Origin: Antennarius striatus
Taxonomy: Eukaryota > Chordata > Actinopteri > Lophiiformes > Antennariidae
Assembly (NCBI RefSeq): GCF_040054535.1
Contig: NC_090787.1
Coordinates: forward strand, 17,833,501-17,897,500
Length of the DNA stretch: 64,000 nt
Direction: 5' to 3'
Below the pieces are notes generated by a model. It was not told the DNA's origin. It searched no databases and saw only the letters and a list, made by a program, of their open reading frames with translations. Below, one piece after another: positions 14,001-26,900 of this stretch. Every line of letters begins with the position of its first letter. Position 1 is the first letter of the stretch. The position numbers and the translations under genes are program-made.

Positions 14001-17000
14001 TGGTAAGAATATGAACAGGTAAGGTTGAAGAGCCTTGACAACCTTACCTGCACATTTGTTGCCAGGACCTGGTGGGCTCACTACACATGGTGGGGAAAAA
14101 AAGACACATTTACAAAACTCAGATGTAATGCTGACACAACAAATTCATGACTTAAATGTTGGGTGAGCATCGGGGAAAAAGAGGCGGAGACTTTCTTCTA
14201 CCTTTTCATGCCTGTTCGAGACATTCTCTATGGATGAAAAAAAAGATATGCACTGTTGTAAGTATAAACTGTAGAGTGGTAATCCTGATGTGCATTACTC
14301 CATATACATTCTGTCATGCACAAACCTTTTTAACCAGAGCCTGATGCTCCTCTGATTGGCTGAAGAAGATGCCCATATCCTTGGCCATGACCGTGCCGTT
14401 CTGGCATTGACTCATCCAGCTTTGGTACTCGTCTTGCTCTGGCAGCCGGTCCCAGAAGATTTTGAAAGCCTCCCATATGGTCTCTTGGCAAACTGTGCAG
14501 ACCAGAGGGGAAAATATCTGCTTGAATAAACAATGTTCTATATATTAATTATTTTATTTTTATACTGCAGATCTAGATATGCAGAGAGTTATGCACAAGA
14601 CTGTTCCGCATCAGCTGAGGAAGAGAATCATTCATTCATTCACGCAATGGTGGCCCCAAATATTATTAGCTGAGGTTCTGAGATGCAGATCCATCTCCAC
14701 TGTCAGGTTACCCTCATGACATGATTCCTTTTACTCTACTGGGCACTGATCCAGATTCGGCGCACAGGCATATGTTATGTTGTCTGTGAGCCAAACACAC
14801 CGGTGGTCAGTGACCATTTAATGGTGTTAACTAACCTTTGTTCATCTGCATCTTCCTGCTCAGAGGTCACTGACAGGAATTACACCTTGAACTCTGTCCT
14901 CTAGCACAAATAATACAGACAGAGATCCAAATGTCTATCCTTTCAAATATTTTGTTTGCTCAACTGCTATCCACCCATAGCTCTCTGTAAGTCCATGTGC
15001 ATCTAAAGATTTCACAATAATGTCACACTTTCCTTGACAGACAGTGGTGAATGTAATTTTCATATTGGAGAAAACTGAAACAAAAGCTGACTTTCACATT
15101 ACGCATTTGGACAGGGTAGAAATAATGTTTTATCCCCATGAATACAGCATTTTATGCCTCAGTACCAGAGCCTTTATCTTTATACGTATAAAGTTTATGA
15201 AAAAAACAGTCACTATAGTTATACATTATATATAGTTCATTAACAGTACCAGATTATTCTCTGGAATGATATAGCAAAGACTTATTAAGTAGAGTATAAA
15301 CTGTATACACATACACATCATCAAAGACTGTTTATCAGTCATTCTTGTCACTAGCATTGCGATTCTAATCAAACAGATCTCTGTTCAGCTGCATTATGGG
15401 TAAAACAGTTATAATGCTGTCAATAGAAAACAGAAGATGATATATCAGGTGTATCTATTTATCAGGTGTATCTAGCCTGTCCATCACAAATCTGATAATA
15501 TTCAAGGAGAATAATGTTCATGGTTTGGTGTGAAGGGTTTAGTGGTTCAATAATTTCCTCTCGTCTCACCCGTCCTTGAGATGGATTCAGACCGACACTA
15601 ACATTTCGGTTGTGTGTTCTGAAAACAGTGGTGTTGGAAACGTCTCTGTTGACGAGGACCTGTTTGCTTTGTTGATATTAAAAGTTTCTTTGTGAGTGTG
15701 CAGAGATACAATTATTAATCTCGTCTCAGAGAAATCACAAATATTTGTTTTCATCTGATAAAACTGTGTGTGGATCCCCCCTCCAGTCAGAACAATGCTG
15801 AGATTCTACAGCTGGACTCAAAGACCAGGAAGTCATGGACATAAATAAATGTTTGATCATTTGAAATGTTTTAAAAAGGCAGGAATTAGCCTGCTTTTTT
15901 TTTGTTTCATTTAATTTATATTGAGGTACTGACGTGTAACCTTTTCTCTCCATGACCTAAACAATTTAGAAAAAAGAAACAAACTACAGTATAATAACTA
16001 TACCTAACAGCAACTTCAGCAAAATAATAAATTAATATTTCAGGAAAGCCACAAATCTAGGACAAAATTACTTCTCCATATAGAGCAGCTTCTAATACAT
16101 TCAGTTCATGTTTAAACAAGCAATAAAAATAAGAAATAAGTAATAAAATGAAGCTTCTACTCTTTGCAGCTTCCATGTTGTTCCAACATTATGACTTAAA
16201 AACTCATGATTCCACCAACATTGGAAGATTGGAAGAAACGCCTCTCAACTTGGCAAACAAGTTCATCATGTGAATGAATTATTAGTTGCAGATGAGAACA
16301 GACAAAACGAAAACATCTTTATGAATATAATTTTCCATTTCAATCCACCACATTGGATCAATGGAGCCCCGCTGCCTGTCACAACCAGTCCACATGAAAA
16401 CAGAATGAAGTGGTGTGTGTGCGCGCTAATCCGATGTGTGTGTGATTTCAGTGAAGTGGCCAGTTGAATGCAAATCCCATAAGGCCTAGCTGCTACTGGT
16501 GTCTACAGAGATGTTTTCTGGAATTTCTCTGTTTGACCCAGGTGGGTCCTTCGGGGGGCATTGTGACCCTACTCCAATTCCCTGATTTATGTCCACACTT
16601 ACCTCTGAGGTGAAAGTAGCTCAGATGGTTAGCGATGACCTGCTGGGTGGTTTCCTGTGCACAAAGTTTGACTCCACTGGGTAACAGGATATTCCTCTTC
16701 CGTCGAGACACAACCACCTGGCTGTCATGAGAAACCTTTACGTCAGAAACACGAACGATGCCTGGAGACGCTGCGAGCTGCTGAGCATAAGGAAGACTCA
16801 GGTAACCCATAGAGGAACCTTCCAGCGTTGCATCTATGGGTACAACAAAAAACTGCACATTCAAGATCTTTTACCTCACGTGTGCCTGGGAGAAGAGTGA
16901 GAAAGAACTTTCTGAACACATACCTGTCCTCACGTCCAGAAATATGACCACAAAACTAAACGCAATGGAATAGAAAACACATCTCCAGGGTCCAATGGTC

Positions 17001-17002
17001 AT
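32..17002 (-). CDS. impg2: Interphotoreceptor matrix proteoglycan 2 (3' end off window)
   Basis: Membrane proteoglycan of the matrix around photoreceptors. Firm exons, 5' to 3' on the minus strand: 17002-16924 (ATG and hydrophobic signal peptide), 16833-16603 ([13 protein letters not shown]), 14492-14335 ([17 protein letters not shown]), 12917-12871, 12599-12532, 12440-12285, 11372-11314 and 8629-8424 (first SEA module, roughly residues 205-345), 6327-6132, 5902-4995 (908-nt acidic region), 4454-4170 and 3115-2896 (second SEA), 2479-2269 (EGF-like, Cys-rich), 1220-1032, 233-32. Tentative short exons are 14076-14048, 7098-7055 and 6891-6877. With these, phases join throughout and give about 1,101 residues before the missing final exon. 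The helix [20 protein letters not shown] (about 993-1017) and basic stop-transfer [17 protein letters not shown] match IMPG2; IMPG1 has no such helix. The tail has NPMYE-type tyrosine motifs. Whether this is the a or b teleost copy cannot be told. Confidence 0.95.
533..585. repeat. (CA)n microsatellite
   Basis: An almost uninterrupted CA dinucleotide run in an impg2 intron. It creates spurious ORFs rich in Thr-His or Val-Cys on the two strands. Confidence 0.97.
3735..3835 (-). repeat. Dispersed repeat ending in an AATAAAGGTTGATTGAT-type tail
   Basis: Read on the minus strand, this stretch carries the GCGCTATGCAAATAAAGG and TTGATTGATC tail typical of a dispersed fish retroelement 3' end. A second, related copy lies on the plus strand at about 38,000-38,136 in this window. 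Family assignment is uncertain. Confidence 0.6.
9823..10362 (+). mobile_element. Internally deleted Tc1-like transposon
   Basis: The ends are inverted copies of each other: CACTGCCCGGCCACAAAA at the left, and its reverse complement, slightly diverged, at the right (TTTTGTTTTGGCCGGGCAGTG). A TA lies at the left junction, as expected for Tc1/mariner insertion. At about 10,130-10,180 the plus strand still resembles a transposase C-terminus ([13 protein letters not shown]), but the frame is broken and most of the gene is missing. It sits in an impg2 intron. At about 540 bp it is a non-autonomous relic. Confidence 0.85.
11008..11078. repeat. (CA)n microsatellite
   Basis: A CA run with a few interruptions (ACAA, ATAC) in the impg2 intron next to the SEA exon at 11372-11314. 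It explains the Thr-His and Cys-Val ORFs here. Confidence 0.96.
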
Positions 17003-20000
17003 GTTAAATTCCTGATAGTGCCTAAAGCTGGGGGCTTGGAAAAGGATCAAGTAGGTATGTAGCTCCTCTCAAGTCATGGAACAGAAACAGCTTCTCACAA
17101 GTTTGCATAATTCAGAAAGTATCCAGGTACAGAAAAATCACATCGTTTAAAAACAGTGTTGCGCTGGACCACTGCTTTCCTCTCTGCTGAAGACGTGGTT
17201 GTTGGTGCTGAGAGGACAGCTCCTGCCTCAGGTGGGCAGACAGGCAGATGGAAAGAGGGGGATTTTTTAATGCTTCCTAATCCTGTTTACTCTAAATCCT
17301 CTAGAAGAGCTTGACAAGAAGTTACTGGAGCAGCACTGGGATAGGGGAAAACATGGGCAACATAGGAGGCAGTAAAAGCCCCAGCGTCAACAGCAAGTGC
17401 TGTGTTACATATGTAAGTTTATGGTAGATTATTGGTTATTGTGAAATTAGGATTTAATATAAAACAGCAAATTCAAAATAAAAGATATAATTCTGGTGCT
17501 CAGGATGAAGGACAGCCCTTATAATTGCTGAAACACCCTAAACTTCTAATCATTCGACGGCCAGCCTAAGGAGATCCTTATGGGTGTTACTCATTCTCTA
17601 ACAGAAGAGAGAAAGGCCAAGAGGATCATATAAGAGGCTCCAAAGTATAAACCACACCATCTTTAGTAGAAGTGCACATCACATGACTTTCAACAATATA
17701 AAGAGATCCTTATAAATAATAAACAAGGTCCCACTCCCACACAAAAACACAGTGAGTGTTGTGTTGGTCTCACTGCTAAGGTGTTAAGCTAAGAAGCAGC
17801 AACAGCAATCCTCTCAGAATGTATGTGGTGACAGCAGAGAGAGTTAGGGGCTTAGCCTGGAGTTGACCTTTAACCCTAAACTCTTCCATTATCCCGTTTT
17901 TAAAAGGGAAATCTTATGCTTAGCTCTAAGAAGCTTCTGTGCATAAGAAAACAAGGGGAAAAAGGAGCAAGCAATACAGCTAAATGGTGATGACTTTTTT
18001 TTTTACACAAAAAACAGCTTTAAATGCTGTAACTGACAAATTTAAAGACACCATCATTCACGTTTCAATGATCACCATCTTTTGTGTGTTAGCATTCTAA
18101 TAAGTACTGAAATAGAAACTAGTGAAGCTGAAAAAAATTGTTTTGCAATCCAAAAAAAAGAGATAATTCAAACAATGTAGCTTGATGGTGGTGTCAGGTT
18201 TTACTATCCATTATCTGGGGAGGAACAAAATTTATTTACCACAAAGCCAGTTTGACATTGTTTTTTACTCAGTTTTACTCGGATGTTTGTGAAGGATTTA
18301 ATGGGTGTGTTTTTGCATTTGTCGGGGTATCTTCATCTGGACTCAGCTGGTGGACAACAGGTCACATACTGTATTTACACATATGTCTGCATTAAAGCAT
18401 TTGTACTGCAACACAACTATCCTTTAAATACTTCAAGGCCCAAACGATCAATTTGATTGGCTTAGTGTCTCTGAATATCAGGCCATACTTTCTAGCTGGA
18501 TTATGTGTCACTCCTTGATCCTGAACCGTGGGATCGTTGTGATCAGACAGGTAGCAGGGAAGGCCAAAAGGCCCAGAAAACTCTGGTTTTAGTCTATGTT
18601 CTTTCAGTATGTGAGCATCCCTTCAGGCTCTACTTCCGATTGGTGACTGAAAAGAAATAATGTTCTGAAGACACTGGACAGCGGCTGTGTGATACTTGAT
18701 GTTGCCAACAGTGGCTGCAGCACACTGCCATGCAAAATCTAAGGGGGATTTCTTGGAATTAGGTGGTGATGGGATCTGCAAGAATGAGGCAGTAAACACA
18801 CCTCAGCGGTAAACACATGGACAGATAACACTAGGCAACATCATAATGTACTATGATGACATGTCAAAACGAACCCTTGTGTTGCTCATTTGTTTGAAAT
18901 GACAATTACGAACAGTAATAAAAACAAGTATTGCTCAAAAAGCTGGTATTTAAGCAAATTTTCGTTAAAACTATTATTTATAAACAAACACGTTCTGAAC
19001 AGTTTATGCTTTCAAAAAAAGCTGATTATGACGGACCTATAAACCATTCAGAATACTGGCATCTAACACACACATTCAGGATCATTTAAAGAAAATAAAA
19101 ATGTCAGATCTGACACCTTCGTGGTTAATGAAGTCAAAATGGCTAAAAAATATTTAAAACATAGAAGCGTTCTGTGAAGCGTCCTCTTGTGTGGCCCTGA
19201 TAACATCACCATAGCAAAAAGCAGCACAAATGGATTCATTCATTAGAAATAACAAATGCAAATTCCAACCAGTACAATTATTTTGTGTATTATTTGTAAC
19301 ATGATATGAAAACTTAATAAATGTTCATCAGACTTAATTCTAACCTTATTTTTTTCAAAGTGCTGCTAAACCACATTAGAAAAAAATGGCAGCTTGATAT
19401 TTAATGCATGTCAAAACTGCTATAGGTTCACCATGTAGAAGGAAAGCCTTCACAAAACATGCCACGGTGGCAGGGTTAGAGGGCTGGCAGGGTTTGCTGG
19501 GGTGACACGTCTTCTGTTTGTTACAAGGTTGGAAGGGTTTTTCTTGACAAAACAACCAATGAGGTAATGCAGCAAAAAAGCAAGCAACCAAGAGACCAAG
19601 GAGAGATCCCGTCTCAATGCATTTCAATCTATCGGTCAAAAAAGGTCTAAAGAGCAAAAGACAAATACAAACGCATCAATATGACATCATATTTACAACT
19701 GAATTAGTTACCAATATCTAATATGTATGTAATTGTGGAAACTATTAAGATAAGGAAGTTGAGACTCCGGACAAACACATGAAGAATCTGTCAGTATCTG
19801 TCATATAAAAGCTCATAACACACTGGTGCCATTTAAAGCAAACATCTCAAGTGGACTTCGATGGAAATAAATGCAATAGAATAGAAAATGACGAGAATAA
19901 CAGGTGTGACTTGTTCTACATTTTTTAATAATCAACTGAAACCAAAAGATATTTTGGAATCAATTTGTATTTCATCAGCCAACACAAAGTTTTTAAAATA

Positions 20001-20935
20001 AACATGTCATTGTGAATGCCAGTGTAAAAGGAGACGAAACTCTGAATTAAAAGAAAAAAAGAGAGAACTTCAATACTGGAGCCTGATCTCTGCTGAGGAG
20101 GGTTTAGTGGGACTGTGATGCGTTTGATGCAGGTTTCACATTTCACAAGCTTAGTGTTACCCATAATAATGCATGTATACCCTCAAACCTGCAAAATATA
20201 CAACTGGCAAAGTCATGACGGTAAAACCTACCTTGGATTTTGGGATAAATTCATCCTACAAACTATCTGAGTTTGCTGGATGGATGGTTTGCTGGATGTT
20301 GCTTACTTTTCCAACAAGGTGCTGAAATTGCTCTTCACTGGAGGGATTACAGCTCATGAGGTTTCAGTGGTAGTTGTCATAAAAGAAACTGAAATAGATT
20401 TTATACTCTGACTGAATAATTCAGCTCATCCAATAAAGGTGTTGTCATGTCATAACTGCAGAATGAGAGGTTCTGATGAGACCACCCAGGACTAAAGCAT
20501 GACAGCTCTGACCAATGTCAGCAAATAAAAACTAAAACTCCTGCACAATGTTGTATCGTTATTATCTTTCTACATTGTTTTTAGTCTGACTTGTGATTCT
20601 AAAAAAACAATCATTTTTAGAAAATATTCTGCAGTGAAAAAACAATCAGTAAAAAGCCATGGCCTGTACAAACATATTTTGTGTCTACATGTAACTTATT
20701 TTGGAACTTCTGGTAAGACAAACAACCTGTTTTAATAATTGAACTGACTTCATCTTCAATCACAGGACCCACATACAGCCAAAAGGTTACATGTCTCATT
20801 CAAAGTAAAACCTAAAACATTAACAGCGTCTAACCTGAAGGAAATATTTCCAGTTCAAACTAAAGTGTCTGTTGCTCAGTATGAGCAGAAATACATAATG
20901 GATACAGGAATGTGAAGCACTGAAGCAGAGCTGGT
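17003..20935. other. Spacer: impg2 5' flank and senp7 3' UTR
   Basis: No convincing exon was found in this 3.9-kb stretch. The right part, directly downstream of the senp7 stop at 20936-20938, must contain that gene's 3' UTR, but I could not fix a poly(A) site: only weak ATTAAA-type hexamers are seen on the minus strand near 20.73 and 19.93 kb. The left part is the 5' flank and probable 5' UTR of impg2. Short ORFs such as the one around 19376-19657 are low-complexity and have no homology I recognise. Confidence 0.6.
17200..17290 (-). promoter_or_regulatory. Candidate impg2 upstream region with a CRX-type site
   Basis: About 280 bases upstream of the impg2 ATG the plus strand reads TAATCC at 17278-17283. 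This is the core recognised by the photoreceptor homeodomain factors CRX and OTX. CRX control of rod and cone genes is established knowledge; its use here is inferred from a six-base match in a plausible place. No TATA box or transcription start could be fixed. Confidence 0.25.
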
Positions 20936-23900
20936 CTATCTGTTATTATCCAGGTTTTGACGTCGGTAAAGATTTAACACCAGATTTCGGATCTCGTCCC
21001 GTTTCCTTCGCACCTGCTGCCGTGGAAACCAACGTTGTAGTTGTAATGGAAGGTCAAAGTGCACCACAGGGTCCTGAGAGTAGAAGAAGGAGCAATGTGT
21101 TGTAAATGCTTTTGTGCCTATTCCAGCAACAGAAAACCAATGCTCTTCTGAAGTTACCAGGCAACTTGTTGAAACAAACAAGTAGTCACAGAACAAACAA
21201 TCCTCCCTTCACCTTCAAAAAACTTTCGACGTATTGCAGCAGGTAAAGGCCACAGTCACTGCTGTTGTCCTGAAGAGGAACTTTGCAGTGAGAGCTCTGC
21301 ATGTGTTCTGCGTTAAAGTCCCTCGACGAACCACGACGGACCTCCCATTCTGACTCTAAGTAACTGAAGGACAAACACACGCTTACATACATCAACAAAA
21401 CACATACTCTGCTTAAGACAGGGGGCTTAAAGTGCCGTACTTACTCCCGTAACAGTTTAAAGACTCGCTCATGAAGAGAACGTTTCAGGGAATCCATGAC
21501 AAGAATGCACGGCCTACAGACAGAACAGACACATCTGTCAATCACGGTTTAAACTCACAACAGTCAAGCCGCACCACCTATCACTGTGATACAAGATTTA
21601 ATGTTTCACATTAACAAATTGTGCACTTACCTCTTGCAAATAATTTTCTTCTGGAAGGTTTGCTCTGTGCAGCTCTACAAAGACAAAATCAGGCTGAGCA
21701 CATTTGAAAGAATAATTGTAAAACAATTGTAAATTTAAAAAAAAATTCTTACCACTGGACCGGGTTTAGAGTCTTTATTTGATTCTTGAGTGTTTTCTAC
21801 ACAATACAAAAAAACACAAACATGATCTTTCATAACATGTGCAAATTAAGTGCTTGAATTATTAATACTGAATGGTTTTCTGATTGGATGAGGGAGATAT
21901 GCATCGTTTAGTTTAACGTACCTGTTTCTGTGTCCACGTGGTCATTGTGGTTTAACAAGGGGGGGGTCTGCGGTGTCTCTGTGTTATCATTGGGGCTTTC
22001 ATTGCCTTGAGTCGCCTCTTGCTCTTGTAACTCTCCTGTCCTGCTCAGGATCTTTACAACTTGGGAATTTGGATCATTCCGTCCCTCGAGTGTTGGCTCA
22101 TCCAGTCCAGGAAAGCAAATGACAACTAAATACCAATGAGCCCTAAGGAGATAATAATAATAATCATATACAGGTATAATGTGACATACCTAGTACCTGC
22201 TGTGCAATACACCACTACTTGTACATAAACTCACTCCTGATTGACTGGCACAAAAAGGAAGTCCTTGTTGAAGATGTCCACGTGTCGTGTCCATGTCTTC
22301 ACCCGTTGGTGTCGTCTCTGTCTCTGACAGCTAAACACAAAAAAAATATTTGAACAGTTTTTCACACGATGATGTAGAAATATCTGTAGCTTCAGAGTCC
22401 TATTCTGTCACTGGTTTGTTTCGGGCCTGGATTGATACTTACGAGTCCTTCATGTTGCCTTCACTGGCATTGTCCCTCCGGGTCAGCTGCTTGTAGAAGA
22501 AGCTGCTGAAGATGTGGGAGCGCTCAGTCACAGCAGCAGACGCTTTATGGAGGAGGTATCTGGTTCAAAGCAGGACATAAACACAATCAATTCAAAAGGG
22601 AATCTCTTGTCTTCACAAACTTGAGAGTCCAAGATCAATTTGGATTGTTTTGCTTGAAACTGATATTTACTTGAGGTAAAAATCAATGATGACATCGTTG
22701 AGAAACTGCCCACTGTCAAGGCACTGCAGGTCCTCCATTGTAACTGTTATCCCTCCTTTCATTGGTGGAGGTGGAAACTGGATTAGCCTAAGCACAGGGG
22801 GACAAAAAGATCTGATGATCAGATGTGTAGAAAGACATGTTTAAGGATATCTGAACCACAGTTCAGGTTAAAAACAGTTGCTATGTTACCTGTGAGCCAA
22901 GCCCTTATGTTTATATTTGGTCCAGCTAGCGTCTGGTTTACACATGGACACACAGTAAGACGCTTTGGTTCTACGATGGCATATTGTGTACGCAGGAGAG
23001 GGTTCCTCTTTCCTCTTCTGCAGGAAACAATACATGAGATCAGAAAAGTTTTAAACTCTGCATTTACCTGAGAAAGAATAAATACAGTCAATTACTGCTA
23101 CCAAACAGGAGAGTCGTCCAAAGATTACCAATAGGAGATGAAATAAGGAAAATACTTTCCCAGGCCAGTTGAATTTTACTTTTTGTTTCTGGCTACTGTC
23201 AAATATTTAGTTTTAGTAAAGTAGTGGGATTACAGTACATAGTAAACTGGTCCCTACCCTCAAATTCTGAGATCATCTTACCTCATGGGGATCTTCAGTC
23301 TCTTGATCTTTGTGATCCTCTTCTGGTTTAAGCGGTGGACTGCTCACTCCTTCAGTCTCTGTTTCAACCTCCAGTATCGCTTCAGGCTGGGAATCGTCTT
23401 CTGGTTGGATGGGGGGTGTGACACTTCTTTCGGTATCAGAATGTGGGCTATACTGGTCTGTTTTAAGCTCAAAGTCAAAGTCCTTCAGGCCCAGAAGAGA
23501 CAGCAGGTTAGAGTCCAATCCAGTTGTTTTAATCAGATCTATGCTATCATCCAGAGAAAGAACAGGACTGCCAAAGTCCTCCAAACCATCAACAGAAGAA
23601 AAGCTGTCATTTGCAATACTATTGAGACAGTAGATATCCAGGAGGGAGCGAAGTAAAGCGCCGTTCATTCCCTCCACGGGATGTTGCAGAGTCAGCAGGA
23701 TGAACTGGCTCACCATGTCTAGTGATAGAAAAAATGCAACTTACCAAGCAACACACTGAAAACTACACAATGTGCATTTAAAGCACAAAGAATGTTAAAG
23801 CAGCCGACTGTTTAGAGCAACTGGAGTCTTCTTCCATTGGATGCCCAATCCCCTTTCCTCTTTAATCCCTAGCCCTGCTTTTCAAGTGCCCCTACTTGAC

Positions 23901-26900
23901 TTATATATAGTATAGCGTTTGAAATCATGCCTCTCATCACGTCATCAGTAGATACGTTAGATTGCGTTTCAGATATGATCACAGATATTTAAATACTGGC
24001 AGCTGTCTCACCCCCACTGCAGTGGGGCAGATTCTTTTCTGCTAGAACTTGGATAAGATGCCTTGTTCACTCATTAAAATATTCTAGTTCTTTACAAGCC
24101 TGTTGCTGCTGCCATTAACAACAAGTGAAAAAACTAGTCTTGATTACAGCACAAAAAAATGGGGAAAAAATAACACAAACAGCATACATGTTTGTGTTAT
24201 ACATACACATATACAAAAATGCATGCTGTCTGAAATCAAACGACGGCAGCAGGTAAAAATACGTAAAAATAGAGTTCTAAAATGCGCATTACGCAATTCA
24301 ATTACTTTTTCCCTTGCATCTACATTTATCAGATTTTCCTACAACGATTAACATTTTATGGTTATTTGCAAAGATATATAATATTTACACACTACTGTTA
24401 TCCGGCAAAAGCCATTGTTCTTTTACATTGCTTCTTTTCACAAAGTTTTCTAAGATTTCTCTTCTCCTGCTGTTTTGACTCAGCCTCTGAAAACACTCCC
24501 TATGAAGTGCCATCTGGAGGGCAAGATGACCACCACCCCTCCAAAGAAACAGGACACACTACCCTAAATGGCAGCGTGCAAAACAAGGGATAGAGGTAAG
24601 TAGAAGACCAAGATGTCTTTTACTTGATTATGATCAGAAATAATCGGTATTTTCCATTTTTGCTACAAAATCCAGGTGTTGTGATTGTGCTCGACAATGA
24701 CAGCTTGCTTACCAGTGTCTGTGGCTTCAGTGTGTTCGCCAAACACCTTGACGAAGTTCTGCTGCACAACAGCAGCGGCACTTGCTGACACATATAGCAG
24801 AAGTATAGAAGGAGGGACAGGTTCCACATCACACTTAATCTGAACAGCCTGGGTCTCCAGGTCTTGCTGGTCCCAAATACTGTACCTCCCCAGTTGGTTA
24901 GGACCAATGGTTAATACCATGTCGACCTGTTCACTAAGGTCTGGAGACAAGAGGAAATGTGATTATTTTAGCAGCCCACAGCGCAGGTATCACAGTAGAA
25001 ACACTACTCTACCTCAACACATTGGATTTTGAATGAGGACATAGCTTTGCAAAGGTTTGGCTGATGTTGCTGTGATTTTACATAAAGGTAATTTTAGAGG
25101 TCAGTCATGGCTGCTCTGTGATAATAAAGACTTAAGAATAATATTCAAAGCCTTACCTTTCAGAGGGATGATGATTTTTTGGTCTTTGAACTATGAAGTA
25201 GGGGATAGAAAACTCTGTTACAGTGACTGAACTCTACATTGTCAACAAATCCATTTGTGAGTTATAGAGTTTACCAAGAGTTCTCCATTTGACCTCCCTT
25301 GGTGAGCTCCATAGTATATGGCAGAGAAGGCCACACCCATGGAGTTGTATTCTACTTTGGAGAAGAGAGACATGGCCTCTGGAGGAAGATCTTCTACAGC
25401 GACTGGCACCATCTACAGCACACAAACATAAAGAGGTAGAGTGGAGACAAGGATGCATACAAGAAAGTGGGTCAGCTTTAGTAAGAGTACAACAGAGCAA
25501 ACTAAAAAGAGACTGGGTGGTATATTATGCAATAGGAGTGAAACAATATCAAAACAGGAATAATTTTGACAAGCTCAAAACTTTTGAGCCACTTCAAGCA
25601 GAATTGGAAAAGTCCTAATTTGGCACCATCTAGTGCTCGAACCTTGAATGACAGCATAATCGATAGCAAAGCCAGCTGATGTCTGTAATCAGTAGTAATC
25701 AGTGCAGAAAGTTGTTATCCAAACACGCCTCATGAAAATATCTTGTTAATATGAGGGAAATTAAATTTATGCATAATATTAAAAACACAGTCACTGTGAG
25801 TGCAAGTCTTCCTCTTTCTAACGACATGCTTTTTAAACAGTTTCCCATCTACTGACAAATGGACATGAATCAGTCTGCTAAACAGGACAATTCTTTAGTT
25901 TTCATTAAGTTCATGTCTGTTATCCTACAGATGTGTCATAAATATGACACAAGGGAAAATTCTACAAACCTGCATGTTCTCTATGTCTGAAGGTTCCTGC
26001 GGTTTGGCTCCTTCTTCCTGTATTAACGTTTCTTCCACAGCAACAATTGAATGGACCACTGGACTGAGGTGCTGAGTAATGTCACAGCTCTCATCATCAC
26101 TCGACAGAACAACTGAAACACAAACATGACAAACACATCAGGCCCAGCGAGGATAATGCTTGGGAATTATAATGATACCCCTATAAAAAAAAACAAGCAC
26201 ACCCCCTAGCATATATCTTAACCAATACACACCAACATTACCCAAAACAAATAAACAGAATGCAGGAGTGAGGTCGCACTCCTTTGGATCGGTATACTCA
26301 CTGGGTTCAGAGTGGCCTGTTGTGGTTGTGTTGTCTTGGCTGGATGATAGACTCTGTCTACAGGTACCAAGAAAGTCTCCAGTCTCCAAATTTGCGCTGG
26401 TGACATTGACATGAACATCTGCTGGATCTCCTCCCACGGTGAACTGCAGAATGTTCCGATCCAGGCTCTCCGGATCTTCCCGAAATTCTTCCAGATAATC
26501 AGGTGAGCAGACCAGTTCGCCATCTCTCCCGTCGTCTCGAGTGAGGCGAAGCACGCTCTCTCTGAAACGCTTAGGGCTGTTGGTTCCGTTGCACTGTGAC
26601 CTGGTAATCTTTCTTTTATTCTTCTGCTGAGATAAAAAAAGATCAACTCAAAACTTACGAGTTCAACTGACAACTACAGCAACCAACAGCCATGTCCTGT
26701 GTCCCATTGAAAGACAGCATTTAGAGATATCTAGTCCACATCACACCACTTTCACCACTTTCTTTCAATTGTTCTCAATTTAGAGGGCCTACTCATCTTA
26801 ACCATTCCCAGCCAATTTCGTTTGTGAAGAAGTTAAAAGCACTTTATCCCTTGTAAAATTAGCAATCAGTCAGGACAAGTAGCCAGATAAAACTGAACGC

